Assembly: GCA_021648365.1 (NCBI GenBank)
Contig: JAKISY010000065.1
Span: 1-27,075 of the forward strand
Length of the DNA stretch: 27,075 nucleotides
Direction of reading: 5' to 3'
Source of the DNA: Verrucomicrobiales bacterium
GTDB taxonomy: Bacteria > Verrucomicrobiota > Verrucomicrobiia > Verrucomicrobiales > DEV007
The notes under the pieces are model-generated. The model saw only the letters and a list, made by a program, of their open reading frames with translations. It was not told the origin of the DNA and did no database searches. Both the position numbers and the translations under genes were made by a program. Shown here piece by piece: positions 24,272-27,075 of this stretch (its first letter is position 1; every line of letters starts with the position of its first letter).

Positions 24272-24405
24272 TACATTCATGCGCATTTCTTTCACTCTTC
24301 CACCTAAATAGTTATGTGAGTTCAAATATATCTGCTCGAGCCACGGTTGAAGCAGTCGCTTGAACTGGCACCATTTTGATGAGTAATTTTTTGCGAAATT
24401 TTATA

Positions 24406-25209
24406 TCAGGGTTTCACTAAGGTGAATGTTTTTTCTGCTAATACGCGGTCGCCGTTTTTGACTTTGAAAATCCATTGACCTGGAACCAGCTCCCAATCGT
24501 ATTCGAGGATGTAGTAATGGAAGTCGTTGACTCCGAGCTTCACAGTTATAGGCAATTCATTTTGATAAATGGGCTGATCAGAGTCGGGATCATTTAAGCC
24601 AGGGTGAACGCTTTCCAAAGTGAGTTCGGTGTAGCTGGAGGGTGGCGAGCCCTTAGTTTTGAAAGTGAAACCAAAAGCGGTACCGATTTTTGCCGGGACT
24701 TGAGCAGTTTGGGAAATGAGCTTGGGCTGTTCAAAGCTGGCGGGGTTTTCATGGCTTACCGCGAAAATGCCAAATTCAAGGATTTCGATCGATTCGGTGT
24801 GGCCGTTGAGCTCGTGAAATTCAAGCAAGCGCAGCCAGCCATCATCACTTATACGGTAAGTGAAGGCGATTTTTTCATGCTTGAGTAGGTAGGCTTTGTT
24901 CAGCGGAACCTGAATGGTGTAGGTTTCTTCACCCCACTGGATGTAGACTCGGTAGTGAGCTGGTATGAGGGTTGATCGGGGGCGGAAAGTTCCATAACGA
25001 CCTCTTTTTCTGTAGTTAGGTAAATAAGGATTTTCTTCGGGGACGAACTCTTTCGATACGATTTTGAAGGTTTCTGTCTGAGTGGGCTTTGGTGATCGAG
25101 GGTAGAGAAAAGCTGCAACGACATAGAGGACGGTGAATACAAGGATGCCGTAACTGAGGATTTCAGATTTACTGAGGCGAAACTGAGGGTGAGGCGTGGG
25201 AGTGCTCAT
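24406..25209 (-). CDS. Membrane-anchored DUF3859 protein
   Basis: A 267-residue protein with one N-terminal transmembrane helix (about 17-36, SYGILVFTVLYVVAAFLY) and an exposed remainder. Residues ~45-130 hold a basic, Tyr/Pro-rich region of unknown type. From ~140 the sequence matches DUF3859: IEILEFGIFAVSHE, then TLESVHPGLNDPDSDQPI, and the closing ELVPGQWIFKVKNGDRVLAEKTFTL. DUF3859 is an all-beta domain without assigned function, in some proteins linked to envelope or membrane context. The start codon shares one base with the stop of the DUF2007 gene (TAATG), so the two are co-translated. The N-terminal anchor plus extra region is longer than the bare DUF3859 domain. Confidence 0.75.
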   Translation of the reverse strand: MSTPTPHPQFRLSKSEILSYGILVFTVLYVVAAFLYPRSPKPTQTETFKIVSKEFVPEENPYLPNYRKRGRYGTFRPRSTLIPAHYRVYIQWGEETYTIQVPLNKAYLLKHEKIAFTYRISDDGWLRLLEFHELNGHTESIEILEFGIFAVSHENPASFEQPKLISQTAQVPAKIGTAFGFTFKTKGSPPSSYTELTLESVHPGLNDPDSDQPIYQNELPITVKLGVNDFHYYILEYDWELVPGQWIFKVKNGDRVLAEKTFTLVKP

Positions 25210-25616
25210 TAGGAATTAGGGATAACTGGCCTCTTGTTTTCATTCCACGAGCGTTCACAGTTATGGCACAGGTAAGAGTTTTTGGCTACGGGTAAAGGGC
25301 AGCCAATGATAAACAGAGAGAGGAAAGAAAGTCTGCGGGTGAAGCTTTCTTTTTTGGTGTCATTGGATTGGCAAAAGGGGCATTCGGCCGTGATTTGTGC
25401 TTCGGGCTCGCAGGGTTCTTCTTGCAGGATTTGTTGGCAAAGTTCGAGATCGTCGTCGGCAATTTGAACTCGAACGCCACCGATAGCGTTGGAGATCAGC
25501 CAATCCATCTGCACCATGTATTCGTCTAGTATAAAAGCTTTCACTCCACCAACTGCGAGTCTGAGGCGGAATAAGTGAGCTTCTTCTGTGGTGCTGAATC
25601 TGGCGATGGTTAGCAT
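25209..25616 (-). CDS. DUF2007-domain protein with C-terminal zinc ribbon
   Basis: A 135-residue protein. Residues 1-62 match DUF2007, a small ferredoxin-like alpha-beta domain often called a putative signal-transducing protein: MLTIARFSTTEEAHLFRLRL, a variable loop, then AIGGVRVQIADDDLELCQQIL. A zinc ribbon follows, with C79-x2-C82 (CPFC) and C117-x2-C120 (CHNC), and a hydrophobic stretch at ~97-111 between the pairs, as in relatives that sit at the membrane. The ATG at 25614-25616 is preferred because DUF2007 begins right there; the upstream in-frame ATGs (25674-25676 and beyond) fall in the 32-nt repeat. It lies directly upstream of, and overlaps by 1 nt, the DUF3859 gene. Confidence 0.8.
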   Translation of the reverse strand: MLTIARFSTTEEAHLFRLRLAVGGVKAFILDEYMVQMDWLISNAIGGVRVQIADDDLELCQQILQEEPCEPEAQITAECPFCQSNDTKKESFTRRLSFLSLFIIGCPLPVAKNSYLCHNCERSWNENKRPVIPNS

Positions 25617-25656
25617 GTGGGAGTGAGGTAAGATTATTTGGTGCGGGGAGGCGGCG

Positions 25657-25688
25657 TCATTTGTCGCACTTATCATGATCGGCTTGTT
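25657..25688. repeat. 32-nt direct repeat, copy 1
   Basis: This copy matches 26912-26943 at 26 of 32 positions, including identical ends TCATTTGT and TCATGATCGGCTTGTT. It lies just upstream of the DUF2007 gene and beside the end of the AT-rich gene at 25711-26529. Confidence 0.6.
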
Positions 25689-25710
25689 CTGCTTATCATG
25701 AATATTTCCA

Positions 25711-26529
25711 TTATAGAAATCCAAAGACCATGGTGTCTCCCGCGTAACCGATGCCTAGAATTACATCGCCATCCGTCAATACACCTAAGCCATGTTCCTC
25801 CTCATAATCTGCTCGAAATTCCAATTCTGCAACAGCTCCGTCGTAACCCTCTACCTGTTTGTGAATGTGAATAGCCTCTGCACTCATTCGTCTGAATAGA
25901 TCATTTGCAGTTTCTGGAGGATTGTCATCCATATATTCATACTGAGATTTAACTTCATTTAAATCGTTATGCCACCACATACCAGATTCAGGGCCATGGC
26001 CACTGAAATCGTCCCATATGGCTTGAGTTATTTTAGTCAACAAATTCGTTTGATGATCAAGAATTTTGATTGCTACAGCAATCATATCGTCAGACGGAGT
26101 ATCTCTTTCTGGGTCATAGCCAATTCTTATTTCGTAAAGGTCGTCTGTTTTTTTGTCTAAGTGAGGATCATCTAATGTGAAGGCCACGAGAGCTGGGACT
26201 TGTATGCGAGTCGTCCAATATTCTTCTGAGGAATCTAGCTTGAACTTTCCAAGGTTAGGATGTTTCCAACTTTTTGGAGCATTGCTGGGCTTTCTATACG
26301 CACCAGCTGAATCATGCGAAGAGGTCTTTGGATCATAACCCGATTGAATAGCTGCTTCAAGATTAAGCTTTTCAACTTCCTTTTTCAGTTTTTCCCGTTT
26401 CCAAATATCTGGGATCGTGATGTATTGTTCTCCTATCGAGCATGGTCCACATAAACCTCCATTCTTCATAGCTGTCGTTGATAGAATCATGTTGTTACAT
26501 GAAGTGCATTTGATGCGATCCGCGGTCAT
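25711..26529 (-). CDS. Zinc-ribbon protein with DUF6985-like domain, possibly immunity-type
   Basis: A 272-residue cytoplasmic protein. The N-terminus has a short zinc ribbon, C8-x2-C11 and C27-x2-C30 (IKCTSCNNMI, GGLCGPC), of a type often placed ahead of SMI1/KNR4, DUF6985 and other immunity or defence-related domains. A charged helical linker follows (~40-70). Residues ~105-272 look like DUF6985: EYWTTRIQVPALVAFTLDD, helices around DHQTNLLTKITQAIWDDF, and the closing AELEFRADYEEEHGLGVLTD. I recall that layout only in general terms, so the domain name is tentative. Base composition and codon use are clearly more AT-rich than in neighbouring genes, and 32-nt repeats flank it, both suggesting transfer. 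The stop is at 25711-25713; the ATG at 26527-26529 has no clear ribosome site. Confidence 0.7.
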   Translation of the reverse strand: MTADRIKCTSCNNMILSTTAMKNGGLCGPCSIGEQYITIPDIWKREKLKKEVEKLNLEAAIQSGYDPKTSSHDSAGAYRKPSNAPKSWKHPNLGKFKLDSSEEYWTTRIQVPALVAFTLDDPHLDKKTDDLYEIRIGYDPERDTPSDDMIAVAIKILDHQTNLLTKITQAIWDDFSGHGPESGMWWHNDLNEVKSQYEYMDDNPPETANDLFRRMSAEAIHIHKQVEGYDGAVAELEFRADYEEEHGLGVLTDGDVILGIGYAGDTMVFGFL

Positions 26530-26590
26530 TTTTTTAGAGGTAGTATAGTATGGTTGTGTCTCTGTTTTGTAAGATCTATCAAGGGTGTTG

Positions 26591-26611
26591 CCATCTTGTA
26601 GTTAAAGATGG
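26591..26611. terminator. Hairpin between the AT-rich gene and the toxin remnant
   Basis: A perfect 7-bp stem, CCATCTT/AAGATGG, with a 7-nt loop lies downstream of the toxin remnant as read on the minus strand. There is no U-tract, so a terminator role is uncertain; it may be part of a repeat. Confidence 0.3.
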
Positions 26612-26653
26612 ACAAGTAGGTGAACCTTAACTGCGGTTAGTTTGGGGGTGTAT

Positions 26654-26815
26654 TTACAGAGTAGGGGCGAGCCACTCAATGCAGGCGTAGAGCTTGTATT
26701 TGTCACACGCGTTATCCCGCCAATCAATCGTGAGTTGCTGCCGTGCAGCTTGAACAATACCCCACGGTGTTCTAGCAACATAATAGCTTGGAATCGTTGT
26801 CGCGATGAATACGGT
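26654..26815 (-). pseudogene. Remnant of a PIN-domain (VapC-like) toxin gene
   Basis: The minus-strand frame from 26815 to a TAA at 26654-26656 encodes 53 residues that begin TVFIATTIPSYYVART and continue with VQAARQQLTIDW and KYKLYACIEWL. This matches the N-terminal third of PIN toxins that start M-K-x-V-F-I-E-T-T-I-P-S-Y and carry AARQQLT-x-W-W. A stop codon precedes it in frame where the ATG should be, the first catalytic acidic residue is Ala (IATT for IETT), and the frame ends before the conserved second acidic motif. It is therefore a broken ribonuclease toxin of a type II toxin-antitoxin system. No antitoxin gene was recognised upstream. Confidence 0.65.
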
Positions 26816-26911
26816 TTAAAATGCAACGGATTTTCATTTGGAATGGTCTGTTAGAGAATCTCCTGAGTATCGAATCAGTGGCTTTGTGCTACAAAGCGAA
26901 TCGATGAAAGA

Positions 26912-26943
26912 TCATTTGTTGTGCCGGTCATGATCGGCTTGTT
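26912..26943. repeat. 32-nt direct repeat, copy 2
   Basis: Same orientation as copy 1 at 25657-25688, 26 of 32 positions identical, all differences inside an 8-nt middle segment. On the minus strand both copies keep two open readings, NKPIM-x3-TND and QADHD-x-x-x-K-stop. The 1.2 kb between them holds the AT-rich gene and toxin remnant. Confidence 0.6.
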
Positions 26944-27075
26944 TGGAGCTCTGTCTATGCGGGCGAACTGATGGGAATAACAAGATGAGAAAATACGTGA
27001 ATACACCAGTTAGTAGGATTGCGTAACAGAACGGGGTTATCCATTCGAAAAAGTTACCTTAAACCTCCCTGCTTT

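Larger units (their letters stand above)
23888..24405. other. Long intergenic region made of repeats, no gene seen
   Basis: No credible ORF on either strand. It holds a run of ~10-nt units (23970-24003), a GCGGA/CGCGA-rich stretch (24057-24135) and a long hairpin (24197-24271), each listed separately. The last ~130 nt before the stop of the DUF3859 gene are AT-rich without clear structure. The M20 promoter must lie in its left part; none could be singled out. Confidence 0.6.
26530..27075. other. Accessory-region end: gene remnants and repeats, no intact gene
   Basis: No intact gene is seen. The stretch holds a 7-bp-stem hairpin (26591-26611), a PIN-domain toxin remnant (26654-26815), repeat copy 2 (26912-26943) and a hydrophobic open frame at the edge (26912-27058, minus) that lacks a start codon. 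It is AT-rich like the adjoining gene. Confidence 0.6.

Noticed and set aside
26642..26854. Plus-strand 70-codon frame at the right end
   Set aside because: It is antisense to the PIN remnant and shows no protein family features.
25657..26943. Integron cassette with attC sites
   Set aside because: No RYYYAAC...GTTRRRY pair or attC-like fold could be found around the gene or within the 32-nt repeats.

Overview
The window looks like a chromosomal segment of a Gram-negative bacterium, most likely a member of the Verrucomicrobiota. This is inferred from gene content, not from a marker gene: a REP-associated tyrosine transposase of the type common in that phylum, a secreted DUF6807/PmoA-like protein, the D-TA-type PLP enzyme with its peptidase and symporter neighbours, and mostly weak Shine-Dalgarno sites. 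Signal peptides, a probable lipoprotein, an L,D-transpeptidase and a periplasmic adaptor support a double-membrane cell. No rRNA, tRNA, CRISPR array or complete insertion sequence was seen.

Layout. 1-691: truncated REP-associated transposase. 980-5291: mixed single genes (secreted Gly/Tyr-rich protein, DUF6807 protein, DUF4404 protein, universal stress protein, and a secreted degenerate gluzincin-like protein translationally coupled to a 48-residue membrane protein). 5464-12931: a catabolic run on the plus strand (SDR dehydrogenase, RidA, D-serine/D-threonine-type PLP enzyme, M19 dipeptidase, DUF997 protein, sodium:solute symporter, FAD oxidoreductase). It reads as uptake and breakdown of dipeptides or D-amino acids with RidA as detoxifier. 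12992-16082: a tightly overlapping three-gene exporter in the order adaptor, permease, ATPase (DevBCA-like). 16197-16826: L,D-transpeptidase. 16880-19211: transaldolase divergent from an isolated nuoB-nuoC pair, with a perfect CRP/FNR-type palindrome between them. 19370-22542: a dynamin-like GTPase overlapping a GYF_2-CD225 (dispanin) membrane protein, the best candidate here for an undescribed membrane-remodelling module. 22547-25616: M20 dipeptidase, then a repeat-rich intergenic stretch, then a DUF3859/DUF2007 pair. 25711-27075: an AT-rich accessory end with a zinc-ribbon DUF6985-like gene between two 32-nt imperfect repeats and the remnant of a PIN-domain (VapC-like) toxin.

Intergenic DNA carries several repeat elements: an imperfect inverted repeat at 7905-8021, a 26-bp-armed hairpin at 24197-24271 that could be a REP-type target, and two sets of three ~10-nt units of matching architecture. 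The sparse but clear regulatory signals are TTGACA-N17-TTTAAA upstream of the L,D-transpeptidase and the palindrome plus TATGAT box upstream of nuoB.
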